From NCBI GenBank assembly GCA_044223665.1, contig JBGALT010000003.1, forward strand, positions 72,066-136,065: 64,000 nt of DNA, given 5' to 3'. Of this stretch, positions 1 to 9,142 are shown one piece after another. Numbering within the stretch: the first letter of the stretch is position 1; every line of letters starts with the position of its first letter. This stretch comes from JBBSAT01 sp044223665 (lineage in GTDB: Bacteria; Myxococcota_A; Polyangia; Polyangiales; Sandaracinaceae). The notes beneath the pieces are model-generated. The model worked only from the letters and a program-made list of their open reading frames with translations. It was not told the origin of the DNA and made no database searches. Made by a program: the position numbers and the translations under genes.

Positions 1-1298
1 GCTGCGCTCATCAGCTCGGGCGTGAGCAACCCGCGACGCGCGAGGACCGGAATCAGGAAGTTCGCGACCTCCTGGAAGCTGTTGACGTGCGGGTCGAGGA
101 ACTTGCCGATGCCTTCGGCGGTGACGACGCCGACCATCATCATCGTCATCTCGGTGCGCGGGCGGACGCCGTGCTTGCGCCCGACGTCGAAGAGCAGCTG
201 GATGAGGCTTCCGAGCTCGAGCTCGGCCGCGTTCTTCGAGCGCCAGAGCTCGCTCAGCGAGCGGACGTCGGCCTCGAGCTCGTCCCAATCGACCGTGCCG
301 GCCATGTACGCGTGGTACTCGCGGATGTGGCGCATGTAGTCGTCGGTGTCGCCCATCACGAGGCAGCGATTGAAGTCGATGTAGTAGGCGAGCGACTCGT
401 CGCTCAGCTGCTTGGTGAGGCCGACGTCGAAGATCGCGATCGTCCCGTCGTCCTCGATCACGAAGTTGCCGGGGTGCAGATCGGCGTGGAGAAAGCCGTC
501 CTCGAACGACATCTTGAGGAACGCCTCGCGCAGGCGCGCCGGCAAGTCGGGAAAGCGCTCCTTGTGGTCGGGCCGGATCTTCTCGCCGCGCACGAACTCC
601 ATCGTCATCACCCGCTCGCTCGAGAGCTCGGGGAAGACCTTCGGAAAGCGCACCTTCTTCACGCGCCGGAAGTTCTTCCGGAACTTCTCGTAGTTCGCCG
701 CCTCGATGCGCAGATCGGTCTGCTCGAGGATGCCGACGATGAAGTGCTCGAGGTGCTCGGCGAGCTCGGCGTGCGCGGCGCGCTCGTCCAGCAACATCAA
801 GAGGCGCGCGTAGAAGAGGAGGATCTCTCCGTCGCCCTGGGCGCGCGCTCGAACGTCGGGGCGCAGGACCTTCACGGCGACCTCGGTCCCGTCGACGAGC
901 GTGGCGTGGTGCACCTGCGCGACGGACGCGGCGGCGATGGGTGCCTCGTCGAACGTCGCGAAGATCTCGCTCACCGAGCGCCCGAGCTCGCGCTCCACCA
1001 CCGCGCGTGCGTCGGCGAACGCCGGCAGCTTGTCCTGCAGCTTCTTCAGCTCCTCGATCATCTCCGGCGGGAAGAGATCGGGCCGCGTGCTCATCACCTG
1101 CCCGAGCTTGATGAACGTCGCGCCGAGCGTCTCCATCGCCCAGCGCAGCACGCGCCCACGGAGGTGGGCCACGCGCGCCTCTTCGTCGGCCAGCGTCTGG
1201 CCCGCGATGGTGAACCGCGCCGCGACGTACCAGAGCGCGGCCAGCGTCCCCACGAGGCCGATGACGAGGCTGCGCAGGACGAAGGCCGAGCGTCGCAT
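1..1298 (-). CDS. UbiB/ABC1-family atypical kinase, 3' end outside window
   Basis: About 432 residues are visible and the C-terminus runs off the left edge. The family is the ABC1/ADCK/UbiB atypical kinase-like fold, usually membrane-associated and linked to quinone or isoprenoid lipid metabolism. The KxGQ signature (FIKLGQVMSTRPDLFP) lies near residues 62-77, followed by an Ala-rich loop (APIAAASVAQVHHA) and the catalytic-loop equivalent HADLHPGNF near 275. The expected DFG position reads FDVGL, a mild deviation. An N-terminal hydrophobic stretch (LVIGLVGTLAALWYV) suggests a membrane anchor. The start is the ATG at 1298, and the gene is divergent from the next one. Family assignment is secure; the substrate is unknown. 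Confidence 0.9.
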   Translation of the reverse strand, partial: MRRSAFVLRSLVIGLVGTLAALWYVAARFTIAGQTLADEEARVAHLRGRVLRWAMETLGATFIKLGQVMSTRPDLFPPEMIEELKKLQDKLPAFADARAVVERELGRSVSEIFATFDEAPIAAASVAQVHHATLVDGTEVAVKVLRPDVRARAQGDGEILLFYARLLMLLDERAAHAELAEHLEHFIVGILEQTDLRIEAANYEKFRKNFRRVKKVRFPKVFPELSSERVMTMEFVRGEKIRPDHKERFPDLPARLREAFLKMSFEDGFLHADLHPGNFVIEDDGTIAIFDVGLTKQLSDESLAYYIDFNRCLVMGDTDDYMRHIREYHAYMAGTVDWDELEADVRSLSELWRSKNAAELELGSLIQLLFDVGRKHGVRPRTEMTMMMVGVVTAEGIGKFLDPHVNSFQEVANFLIPVLARRGLLTPELMSA

Positions 1299-1417
1299 CG
1301 GGCCGGGTTCTACATGACCGCTCTCGTTTCGGCGAATGGGCCGCCCGCGAGCGGACGGTGCGCCTCGGCCGGGGCTGGCTCGCCTCGCTCCACGGCGTCC
1401 GATATGGTCGGCGACCC

Positions 1418-2092
1418 ATGAGCCAGCCCTCCGCGCTCCGCCCCCTGCGCCGCTCCTACGCCGCCCTCGGCGGTGTTCCCGTCCTCGCCCGCGTCGATCC
1501 CGTGATCTTCGTGCGCCGGTACTTCACGCGATGCCTCGAGTGCACGACCTGCGGTGACTGGTGCTGCTCGTTCGGCGTGGACGTCGATCTCGAGAACGTG
1601 CGGCGCCTCGCCGCTCACGCGGACGGCATCGAGGCCTTCACCGGGATCCCTCGGAGCGAGTGGCTCGACGGCGTCACCGTCGAGGACGCCGACTATCCGG
1701 GCGGCGGTAACCAGCGCACGCGCGCGGTGGACGGCGGCTGCATCTTCCTCGACCGCGGCGCCTGGGGCGGGCGCGGCTGCATGCTGCACCGATACGCGCT
1801 CGCGAAGGGGCTCGACTACCACGAGGTCAAGCCGCTGATGTCGAGCCTCTTCCCGCTCTCGTTCGAGTCGTCGGACGACGGCGCGCCCGGATGCACGCTG
1901 CGTGCGGCCGGCGAGGTGGACGACGACGAGCTCGTCTGCCTCGACGAGGGGCCGACGATCTACCGCGGCGCGCGCGCGGAGCTGCTCCACTACTTCGGCG
2001 AGGCGCTCGTCGCCGAGCTCGACGAGCTGGAGGCGAGCCTTCCGGTCGCGCCGACACCCGCCCCGCGCACGCGGCTCGCCGTCGTGCGCTGA
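1418..2092 (+). CDS. YkgJ/DUF3109-like cysteine-cluster protein
   Basis: This 224-residue protein has a dense N-terminal cysteine cluster (CLECTTCGDWCC, near residues 40-51). Further conserved pieces are GGCIFLDRGAW and GRGCMLHRYALAKG, then KPLMSSLFPLSF. These match the general layout of YkgJ/DUF3109 proteins, which are thought to bind a metal or Fe-S cluster, although their function is poorly defined. I chose the ATG at 1418 because translation upstream of it looks like non-coding read-through and the cluster then begins at a typical distance. It is divergent from ubiB and convergent with the GH31 gene. Confidence 0.75.
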   Translation: MSQPSALRPLRRSYAALGGVPVLARVDPVIFVRRYFTRCLECTTCGDWCCSFGVDVDLENVRRLAAHADGIEAFTGIPRSEWLDGVTVEDADYPGGGNQRTRAVDGGCIFLDRGAWGGRGCMLHRYALAKGLDYHEVKPLMSSLFPLSFESSDDGAPGCTLRAAGEVDDDELVCLDEGPTIYRGARAELLHYFGEALVAELDELEASLPVAPTPAPRTRLAVVR

Positions 2093-2113
2093 CCGCGCCG
2101 GCCTGCTCTCGCC

Positions 2114-2129
2114 GTCACCGACGGGTGAC
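2114..2129. terminator. Hairpin between convergent genes
   Basis: GTCACC, a GACG loop and GGTGAC form a perfect 6-bp hairpin in the 54-bp gap between the convergent YkgJ-like and GH31 genes. There is no clear T-tract on either side, so a termination role is inferred only from position. Confidence 0.3.
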
Positions 2130-2146
2130 TCGGCGCGACGGCGCGA

Positions 2147-4732
2147 TCACGGGGTCGTGATCGTCGTCGCGCTCGGGCTCCGCACGGAGACGTAGAGCGT
2201 GGATCCGTCGCGGTACCAGCAGGTGCCGGTACACCCGCCGCGCACCGCCGCTGCGTCCGCCGCCATCGCGACGCTCGAGCCGTTCGCGGACAGCGACGTG
2301 AGCGTGCCCGGGGCGATCGCCGGCTCCGCGTGGTCGAGATCGATCTGCATGCGCAGATCGGAGAGGCCCGCGCCGTCGGGTGTCACCACGATCGTGAGCG
2401 GCGCTCCCTCGTGCGTGACGTGGATCGTGATCCCCTCTTCGGTCGTCACGGTCCGATCTCCCGCGGGCAGGATGCGGGCACGGAGGTACGGGCGCTGGCT
2501 CGGCGAGACGATCGTCGCGGTGTCCACGTCCTGCTCGGCCAGCGTGTCGAGATCGGGCGGCAGCATCGGCACGATGGCGCCCACGCGCAGGAACACCGGC
2601 GGGGTGCCGATCGGCGCATCGACCGTCACCTCGCCCTGCATCGCTCGGCCCGTGCCCCAGTGCACCCACGTACCGGGCGGCAGGTGCACGGCGCGCGTGG
2701 TGGCGCCCGGCGTGACGACGGGCGCGACGAAGAGGTCTTCGCCGACGAGGTAAGCGTCGACGTCGGTGCGACTGCCGACGTCGTCCGGATAGGCCATCGA
2801 TGGATGCAGCACGGGCGGCGTCCCGTCGGTGTGCGCGCGGATCGCCTGGATGCGGAAGTAGGGCACGAGGTCCATGTGCGCGCGCGCCAGCGCCGCGTAG
2901 ATCGAGGCCGCCTCGGCGTCGTAGGTCCAGGGGTTGTGCGAGCTGCCTCCGCCACCGAGCTGGAGGAACGGTGAGAACGCGTCGTGCTCCGCCCAGCGCA
3001 GGAGCGTCTCGCGCGAAGGCCGCCCGTCCGCCGTGTCCTCGGCCGTGCGGAAGCCGCCGGTGTCGGCGGCGTAGGACGGAAAGCCGCTGGCCGCGAGAGA
3101 GATCAGCGCGGAGACGGACGCCGGTAGCCCGCCGACGTTGTCGTCGGTCGCCACGCTCATGTCGCTGTCGAGATCGCCGGGCCAGATCACGTCGGTGATC
3201 GTCTGGCCGCCCCACGCCTCCGCGCGGGCGAGGAGGAACCCGCCCTCGGTCGAGCCCTCGTCGAGCGCACGGCGATAGGGCTCGTGATAGAGCGTCGCGT
3301 AGACGTTGTGCAGCTCGCGATTCGAGCGCCCGTCCGAGAAGCCCCAGTGGAGGTAGCCCGGTCCGATGGCCGCGAGCACGTCCTCGCCGTAGTCGAGCTT
3401 GAAGGCGCGCACCCCGAGCCCGACCAGCGGGTCGAGCTGGTCCTGCCAGAAGCCGACCGCCGTCTCGTTCGTGAAGTCCATCATCCCGCCGCCGTCGCAG
3501 CACCCGCTCGCCGAGGGCGCCGAGAGCGGCGCGCTGCCCTCCGTGATCAAGAGGTGCTGCGCGCTCGCATCGACGTAGAGCTCTTCGGCGCGATTCGCCG
3601 GCGCCGTGCCGGGCTCCGGCGCATCCAGGTAGGGCGTGGTCCACACCAGCGTGCGCAGGCCCTGGGCGCGCATCCACGCGAGCATCCCGGGCGGATCGGG
3701 AAAGCGCGACGCGTCGAAGACGTGGTCGTTGTAGGAAGTCTGCCAGGGGTTGTCGATCCAGAAGGCCGTGACCGGGATGTCGAGCGAGCGGATGGTGGCG
3801 ACGTCGCCCTCGAGCTCGGCGCGATCGGTCCACTCGTTGCGCCAGTGCTGCGGGGCGAACGACCAGCGCGGTGGAAGGATGGGGAGCCCGGTGTGGCGCG
3901 TGTAGGCGGCGATCACGTCGGCGGGCCGCGGCGCGAAGTAGAAGTGGAGATCGAGCGAGGTGCCATCGAAGCTCACGCGGACCTCGCCCGGGCTCGTGGC
4001 GCCCACGTCGAAGGCGCCCGCTTCGCGCGTCTCGACGAACACGCCGTAGCCGTTCGAGCTGACGAGGAAGGGAACCGGGACGTGGGCTTCGTTCGTGCTG
4101 CTCTCTCTCGCGCGGGCCGTGACCGAGAGCTGCATCGGCACGCGGTGCCCGCGAGCGTCCGATCCTTCGAAGCGCTCTCCGAGGCCGTCGTAGTGGCCGT
4201 CGTCGGTCGCGAGCACGAGGCGCATCATGGCCGACTCGCTCGCCGCGGCGCTCATGGCGACGTGGAGCGTGATCTCGGAGGGGCCTTCGCTCGTGAGCGT
4301 CAGCGTGGCCTCGTGGCCCTCGACGTCGCGCACGCGGGCCCCGGTCGCGCTGGTGCGCTCGACGCCGGTGTCGAGCGAGGTCCAGCGGATGCCGCGCGGC
4401 ACGTCCTGCATCGGCTCGTAGAAGTCCGCGGCGCCGCGACGAGCCGAGCCCACCGCGAGCCCGAGGCCGGCGCTCGTGACGACGCTCGCGCCGCTCGGAT
4501 CGAGGAGCCGAAAGCCGAGCCCGTCGGTCTCGAGCTCGAAGCGATAGCCGCTCGTGGGCTCCTCGAGCGCGATCGCGAGGGGGACCGGCGCCGGGAGGTT
4601 CGCATCGATTCCCGCGTCGCTCGCCGTGCCGCCATCGACGTCGGCATCGAGCGCGCCCGTGTCGGGCGTCATCGGCGTGGGCGAGCCGCACGCGAGCGAG
4701 AGCAGAGCCGCGAGCCACGGAGTTCGGCGCAT
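2147..4732 (-). CDS. Glycoside hydrolase family 31 (alpha-glucosidase-like) lipoprotein
   Basis: This 861-residue protein starts with a lipoprotein signal (MRRTPWLAALLSLACGS, lipid Cys at about 15), followed by an Asp/Thr/Pro-rich linker, so it should act at the cell surface or in the periplasm. The GH31 barrel contains RWSFAPQHWRNEW and FWIDNPWQ. The nucleophile motif FKLDYGED places the catalytic Asp at about residue 447. The acid/base segment WPGDLDSD places the second Asp at about 520. GH31 enzymes release alpha-linked glucose or xylose; the exact substrate cannot be read here. The C-terminus has a Cys pair (GCTGTCWY). It is monocistronic by position. Confidence 0.9.
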   Translation of the reverse strand: MRRTPWLAALLSLACGSPTPMTPDTGALDADVDGGTASDAGIDANLPAPVPLAIALEEPTSGYRFELETDGLGFRLLDPSGASVVTSAGLGLAVGSARRGAADFYEPMQDVPRGIRWTSLDTGVERTSATGARVRDVEGHEATLTLTSEGPSEITLHVAMSAAASESAMMRLVLATDDGHYDGLGERFEGSDARGHRVPMQLSVTARARESSTNEAHVPVPFLVSSNGYGVFVETREAGAFDVGATSPGEVRVSFDGTSLDLHFYFAPRPADVIAAYTRHTGLPILPPRWSFAPQHWRNEWTDRAELEGDVATIRSLDIPVTAFWIDNPWQTSYNDHVFDASRFPDPPGMLAWMRAQGLRTLVWTTPYLDAPEPGTAPANRAEELYVDASAQHLLITEGSAPLSAPSASGCCDGGGMMDFTNETAVGFWQDQLDPLVGLGVRAFKLDYGEDVLAAIGPGYLHWGFSDGRSNRELHNVYATLYHEPYRRALDEGSTEGGFLLARAEAWGGQTITDVIWPGDLDSDMSVATDDNVGGLPASVSALISLAASGFPSYAADTGGFRTAEDTADGRPSRETLLRWAEHDAFSPFLQLGGGGSSHNPWTYDAEAASIYAALARAHMDLVPYFRIQAIRAHTDGTPPVLHPSMAYPDDVGSRTDVDAYLVGEDLFVAPVVTPGATTRAVHLPPGTWVHWGTGRAMQGEVTVDAPIGTPPVFLRVGAIVPMLPPDLDTLAEQDVDTATIVSPSQRPYLRARILPAGDRTVTTEEGITIHVTHEGAPLTIVVTPDGAGLSDLRMQIDLDHAEPAIAPGTLTSLSANGSSVAMAADAAAVRGGCTGTCWYRDGSTLYVSVRSPSATTITTP

Positions 4733-5089
4733 CCGAGGAGTAGAACAGGCCCGGTCCCGATTTCCGAGCCGCGCTGCTCACAAGCCCGGTCGCGGCACCG
4801 GAACGGACGGCCGGTCGCGAACTTGCTCCGGCAGGCCGCCCACGGATACAGTCGTGGCGCGGGTGCGGTCCGTCCTGTGGACGACAGGTCGGCGGGCCCG
4901 TGGAGAAGCCGTGTGGACGGCAGGTGTGTGCATGTCGTCCACGGGGCCACCCCAGCCCGTCCCCAGGCCACACGTGGCCAATCGCTTCGTGATCTCGTGG
5001 GCTTGCCGGATCCTTTCCACGATCCACAGGCCAGATGATGAAGACGAGATCTTAGAGATCGATCCTCCCTTCTTCTATCCGGAGCCTGC
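4733..5089. other. Candidate origin region: clustered DnaA-box-like motifs upstream of dnaN
   Basis: This 357-bp gap has no convincing gene. TCCAC-core motifs occur at 4876-4884 (tgtggacga), 4912-4920 (tgtggacgg), 4935-4943 (tcgtccacg), 5013-5021 (ctttccacg) and 5020-5028 (cgatccaca). The first two, read on the opposite strand, fit the GC-rich DnaA-box pattern YYGTCCACA; the last matches TTATCCACA at 7 of 9 positions. A comparatively AT-rich stretch (about 5031-5080) follows, just before the dnaN RBS. A motif cluster with a low-GC patch beside dnaN is the usual makeup of oriC, but dnaA is not adjacent and single similar motifs occur elsewhere in the window. Confidence 0.4.
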
Positions 5090-6226
5090 ATGGAGCTCGT
5101 GATCAGCAAGTCGAACTTCGCGCGCGGTCTCGAGCGGACGCATGCCGTCGCCGACCGCAAGAGCTCGATGCCGATCCTGTCCAACGTCCTGTTGACCACC
5201 GAGGACACCGGGACGCTGCGCTTCGCCGCGACCGATCTCTATCTCGGTGTGTCGGCCACGGCGCCGGCCGAAGTGAAGAAGGGCGGCTCCATCGCGGTCG
5301 CGGCGCGGACGCTCTTCGACATCGTGCAGCAGCTGCCGCAGGGCGACGTGCACTGGACGGTCGGTCCGAACCACGCGGTCGAGATCCGGTGCGGCAAGAT
5401 CCGCTTCCGCATCCCGGGGATGCCGGGCGACGACTTCCCGCCCCTGCCCGCCCAGGGCAACGCCGAGTTCGTCGCGCTCGACGCCGACGTGCTGAGCGAC
5501 CTCATCACCAAGACGCAGTACTCGATGTCGAACGACGACACGCGCCCCCAGATCGCGGGCACGCTCTTCGAGGGCGAGGCGCGCATGGTGCGCATGGTGA
5601 CGACCGATGGTCACCGCCTGAGCAAGTGCGATCACCGCGCGCGTGAAGGGATGATGCTGCACTTCTCGATGCTGGTGCCGGGCAAGGGCATCGCCGAGCT
5701 CAAGCGACTGATCGACGCCGCCAAGCGCGAGAAGGGCAAGGACGACGCGGCGCCGCCCCAGATCTCGGTGGCGAGCCACGGCGGCTACGCGTTCTTCAAG
5801 CGCGAGGGCGTCACGCTCTCGGTCAAGCTCGCCGACGAGCAGTTCCCGGTCTACGCGAAGGTGATCCCGCAAGGTCAGGACAAGCGCGTCGTCGTCTCGC
5901 GCCTCGGGATGATCGATGCCCTCAAGCGAATGCGGCTCGTCTCGAGTGACAAGTCGGGCGGCGTGCGGCTGATGGTGTCGCCGGGCAGCCTCCGCATCGT
6001 GAGCGAGAGCCCGGACGTGGGCGAGGGCAGCGAGGAGATGGACGTCGACTACGCCGGGCCGCCGCTCACGCTGGGCTTCAACGCCGGCTACATCCTCGAC
6101 GTGCTGGGCGCGCTCACCGAGGACGAGGTCGTCTTCGAGCTCGCCGGTGAGCTCGATCCCGGCGTGATCAAGCCGGCGGGCGAGGCGACGCTCTTCGTCG
6201 GCGTCATCATGCCGATGCGCATCTGA
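5090..6226 (+). CDS. dnaN: DNA polymerase III subunit beta (sliding clamp)
   Basis: This 378-residue protein has the normal length for the bacterial clamp, with three repeated clamp domains of about 120-130 residues and the typical C-terminal end (GVIMPMRI). N-terminal signatures include SMPILSNVLL near residue 30. It forms the ring that tethers DNA polymerase III to its template. The ATG at 5090 is preceded by GGAG at 5081-5084 with correct spacing. The gap before it holds the candidate origin, and recF follows in the same direction. Confidence 0.97.
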   Translation: MELVISKSNFARGLERTHAVADRKSSMPILSNVLLTTEDTGTLRFAATDLYLGVSATAPAEVKKGGSIAVAARTLFDIVQQLPQGDVHWTVGPNHAVEIRCGKIRFRIPGMPGDDFPPLPAQGNAEFVALDADVLSDLITKTQYSMSNDDTRPQIAGTLFEGEARMVRMVTTDGHRLSKCDHRAREGMMLHFSMLVPGKGIAELKRLIDAAKREKGKDDAAPPQISVASHGGYAFFKREGVTLSVKLADEQFPVYAKVIPQGQDKRVVVSRLGMIDALKRMRLVSSDKSGGVRLMVSPGSLRIVSESPDVGEGSEEMDVDYAGPPLTLGFNAGYILDVLGALTEDEVVFELAGELDPGVIKPAGEATLFVGVIMPMRI

Positions 6227-6344
6227 GGGAGGCCGCGCGCGGCGGCCGTCTCGGCTCTGCCCCGGACCGGACACGACTGGCTCGTCCTCTGCCCATGGCT
6301 CGCCTCCGGCATCGCCCATCCTCCGCCGCGGACGAAGCATCGTC

Positions 6345-7436
6345 GTGACCGGAGCCCTGCGCGTGCAGCGGATCGCGACGCGGGCGTTCCGCAACCTCGC
6401 GGCGCTCGACCTCGCGCCGGGGCCCCGCTTCAACGTCGTCTTCGGCGACAACGGCCAGGGCAAGAGCAACCTCCTCGAGGCGATCCATCTCGTCTCGACG
6501 CTCGCGAGCTTCCGCGGAGCCGGGGCCAGCGAGCTGGTGCGGCACGACGCAGATGCGGCGGTGATCGCGCTCGAGGTGAGCGGCGCCCCGCTGCCGCACG
6601 TCCTCAAGCTCAAGCTCGATCGGGCCAAGGCGCGGCAGATCGCGCTCGATGGAAAGCGCCCGCGCACGAAGCTCGCGTGGCTCGACATCGCGCCCACGGT
6701 GCTCTTCCATCCCGGAGATCTCGCGCTCGCCCAGGGCTCGCCGGAGAATCGCCGTGCGCTCCTCGATCGCGTGCTCAGCGAGGTGGATCCCGTCTACGCG
6801 AGCACGCTCGACGGCTACCAGCGCGCGCTCCGCAGCCGCAATCGCCTGCTGAAGGCGGAGAACGTCGATCGACGCGCCGTGACGGCCTTCGATCCGGTGC
6901 TCGCGTCGAGCGGCGCCGTGCTGGGGCGGGCTCGCAAGCGGCTCGTGGGCGAGCTCGCGCCGATCGCCGAGAAGGTGTTCGACGAGATCGTGGGCGAGGA
7001 TCTCCCGCTCGCGATCTCGTTCGCGCCGCGCGTGCCACCGAGCGAGGAAACGCTGCGTGAGGCGCTCGCACGCTCGCTCGAGAAGGATCTCTCTCGCGGG
7101 TTCACCGCCGAGGGCCCGCACGCCGACGACGTGAAGCTCGAGGTGGCGCAGCGAGGGGCCAAGCACAACGCTTCGCAAGGGCAACAGCGCGCGCTGGTGC
7201 TCGCGCTGAAGGTGGCCGAGCTCGACGTGATGGGACGTGCGAAAGGGAAGATCCCGGTGCTGCTGCTCGACGACGTCTCGAGCGAGCTCGATCGCACACG
7301 CAGCGCACGCTTCTTCGCGGTGCTCTCTCGGCTCGGAGGACAGGTGTTCCTGACCACGACCCAGCGCGAGCTGATCACCACCGTCGGCGAGCGCGTGGAC
7401 CTGCGCGTGGAGGCCGGCACCGTCACCGTCTGCTAG
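6345..7436 (+). CDS. recF: DNA replication and repair protein RecF
   Basis: This 363-residue SMC-like ATPase loads RecA at gapped DNA together with RecO and RecR. The Walker A motif GDNGQGKS is at residues 34-41. The signature-type segment ASQGQQRALVLALK and the Walker B region VLLLDDVSSELD lie near the C-terminus, as expected. The start is a GTG at 6345, just before the conserved N-terminal strand. It lies 118 bp after dnaN and only 12 bp before crtI, so the carotenoid genes may be partly transcribed from the dnaN-recF promoter. Confidence 0.96.
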   Translation: MTGALRVQRIATRAFRNLAALDLAPGPRFNVVFGDNGQGKSNLLEAIHLVSTLASFRGAGASELVRHDADAAVIALEVSGAPLPHVLKLKLDRAKARQIALDGKRPRTKLAWLDIAPTVLFHPGDLALAQGSPENRRALLDRVLSEVDPVYASTLDGYQRALRSRNRLLKAENVDRRAVTAFDPVLASSGAVLGRARKRLVGELAPIAEKVFDEIVGEDLPLAISFAPRVPPSEETLREALARSLEKDLSRGFTAEGPHADDVKLEVAQRGAKHNASQGQQRALVLALKVAELDVMGRAKGKIPVLLLDDVSSELDRTRSARFFAVLSRLGGQVFLTTTQRELITTVGERVDLRVEAGTVTVC

Positions 7437-7448
7437 AAGCGCCGCGCG

Positions 7449-9068
7449 ATGAAGGTGAGCGCGGTGCAGCAAGCGACGGAGCGCAGGGCGCTGGTGATCG
7501 GCTCGGGGATCGGCGGGCTCTCGCTCGCGATCCGTCTCTCGTCGATGGGCTTCCGGACGACGGTGCTCGAGAAGCTCGACGGCCCGGGCGGGCGCGCTTA
7601 CGTGCGCGAGCGCAACGGGTTCGTCTTCGACATGGGGCCGACGGTGCTCACGGTGCCGCACTTCCTCGAGGAGCTCTTCTCGCTCGAGGTGGGGCGCGCG
7701 TCGCTCGACGGTCCCGACTTTCCGCCGCACGTGCGCGCCGCGACGCGCGGCTACGGCCCGGCTACCCGGCGCTACGTGGACCTCGTCCCGATCGAGCCGT
7801 TCTACCGGATCTACTTCGCGGACGGCCGCTTCTTCGACTACGACGGGGACCCCGAGCGCACGCGCGCACAGATCCGCAGGCTCGCCCCCCAGGACCTCGA
7901 GGGCTACGAGCGATTCCACGAGGCGGCGGGCGCCATCTTCGAGCGCGGGTTCCTCGAGCTCGGCTACACGCACTTCGACTCGCCGGCGGCGATGCTGCGC
8001 GTGATGCCGGACCTCGTGCGTCTCGACGCGCTGCGGCCGCTCTTCGACTTCGTCGCACGCTACTTCCGGTCCGACGAGATGCGCGCGGTGTTCTCGTTCG
8101 AGCCCCTCCTGATCGGGGGAAACCCGCTCGCGGTGCCGGCCATCTACACGATGATCCACTTCGTCGAGAAGACGTGGGGCGTGCACTTCGCGCGGGGCGG
8201 CACGGGCGCGCTCGTGCGCGCGATGGTGAAGAAGCTCGAGGAGCTCGGGGGCGACATCCGCTACGAGAGCGAGGTGCGGCGCATCGAGGTCGAGGGCTCA
8301 CGACCCGGCCGCCGCGTGGTGCGAGGCGTGACGCTCGCGAGCGGCGAGCGCATCGAGGCAGACCTCGTCGCATCGAACGCCGACTACGTGCACACGTACG
8401 GCACCCTGCTCGCTTCCGACAAGCGCGTCCTGCACGCCGACACGCGCCTCGCCCTCGCGCGCGCGAGCATGTCGGTCGTCGTCGTCTATTTCGGGTTCCG
8501 GCAGGACGGCTACCCGCCGCTCGATCTGCGGCACCACAACATCGTGCTCGGGCCGCGCTACGAGGAGCTGCTCCGGGACATCTTCGACCGGCGCATCTCA
8601 CCGCCCGACTTCTCGCAGTACCTTCACGTGCCGACGCTCACCGATCCGAGCCTCGCGCCGCCCGGGCACCACACGGCGTACACGCTGGTGCCGGTGCCCA
8701 ACCTCGCGGCCGAGATCGACTGGGATCGCGAGGGGCCGGCGATCGTGGAGCGCGCGCTCGAGGACATCGAGCGTCGTGGGCTCATCCCGGACCTGCGGGC
8801 ACGCGTCGTCGAGAAGAGCTTCGTCGACCCGCGCTACTTCGAGAAGGCGCTGCACACCCATCTCGGGAGCGGCTTCGGTCTCGAGCCGGTGCTGCGCCAG
8901 ACGGCCTGGATGCGTCCGCATCTGCGCAGCGAGGACGTCGAGGGTCTCTACTGCGTCGGGCAGAGCTACCAGCCCGGCGGCGGAACCCCGAGCGTCATGA
9001 TGTCGGCGAAGATGGCGGCGCGGGCCGTCGCCGACGACTACCGCGTGGCGCGGCACGTGCGGGCATGA
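7449..9068 (+). CDS. crtI: Phytoene desaturase family, CrtI-type
   Basis: This 539-residue FAD enzyme carries the N-terminal dinucleotide fold VIGSGIGGLSLAIRL (about residues 16-30) and VLEKLDGPGGRAYV. It ends with the CrtI C-terminal signature GLYCVGQSYQPGGGTPSVMM (about 503-522). CrtI desaturates phytoene towards lycopene. The number of steps, or specialisation to another substrate, cannot be read from the sequence. It follows recF by 12 bp; its stop overlaps an ATG that opens a 25-codon micro-ORF leading to crtB. Confidence 0.9.
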   Translation: MKVSAVQQATERRALVIGSGIGGLSLAIRLSSMGFRTTVLEKLDGPGGRAYVRERNGFVFDMGPTVLTVPHFLEELFSLEVGRASLDGPDFPPHVRAATRGYGPATRRYVDLVPIEPFYRIYFADGRFFDYDGDPERTRAQIRRLAPQDLEGYERFHEAAGAIFERGFLELGYTHFDSPAAMLRVMPDLVRLDALRPLFDFVARYFRSDEMRAVFSFEPLLIGGNPLAVPAIYTMIHFVEKTWGVHFARGGTGALVRAMVKKLEELGGDIRYESEVRRIEVEGSRPGRRVVRGVTLASGERIEADLVASNADYVHTYGTLLASDKRVLHADTRLALARASMSVVVVYFGFRQDGYPPLDLRHHNIVLGPRYEELLRDIFDRRISPPDFSQYLHVPTLTDPSLAPPGHHTAYTLVPVPNLAAEIDWDREGPAIVERALEDIERRGLIPDLRARVVEKSFVDPRYFEKALHTHLGSGFGLEPVLRQTAWMRPHLRSEDVEGLYCVGQSYQPGGGTPSVMMSAKMAARAVADDYRVARHVRA

Positions 9069-9142
9069 GCGCGCCGGGCGAGCGCGCGCGCGGGGTCGGG
9101 CCGCGCGCGGAGGCCGTCGCGGCCGCGAGAGCGAAGCGATGA
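9065..9142 (+). CDS. Possible 25-codon coupling ORF between crtI and crtB
   Basis: This 25-residue Ala/Arg-rich reading frame (MSAPGERARGVG...) starts in an ATGA overlap with the crtI stop and ends in an ATGA overlap with the crtB start. It has no recognisable domain. The double overlap suggests it may pass ribosomes from crtI to crtB rather than make a useful peptide. In such GC-rich DNA it could also be chance. Confidence 0.25.
   Translation: MSAPGERARGVGPRAEAVAAARAKR

Noticed and set aside
2115..5027. 970-codon open frame on the minus strand across the GH31 gene
   Set aside because: It covers the same DNA as the GH31 frame, lacks any motif and is extremely Arg-rich. GH31 has a signal peptide and both catalytic Asp.
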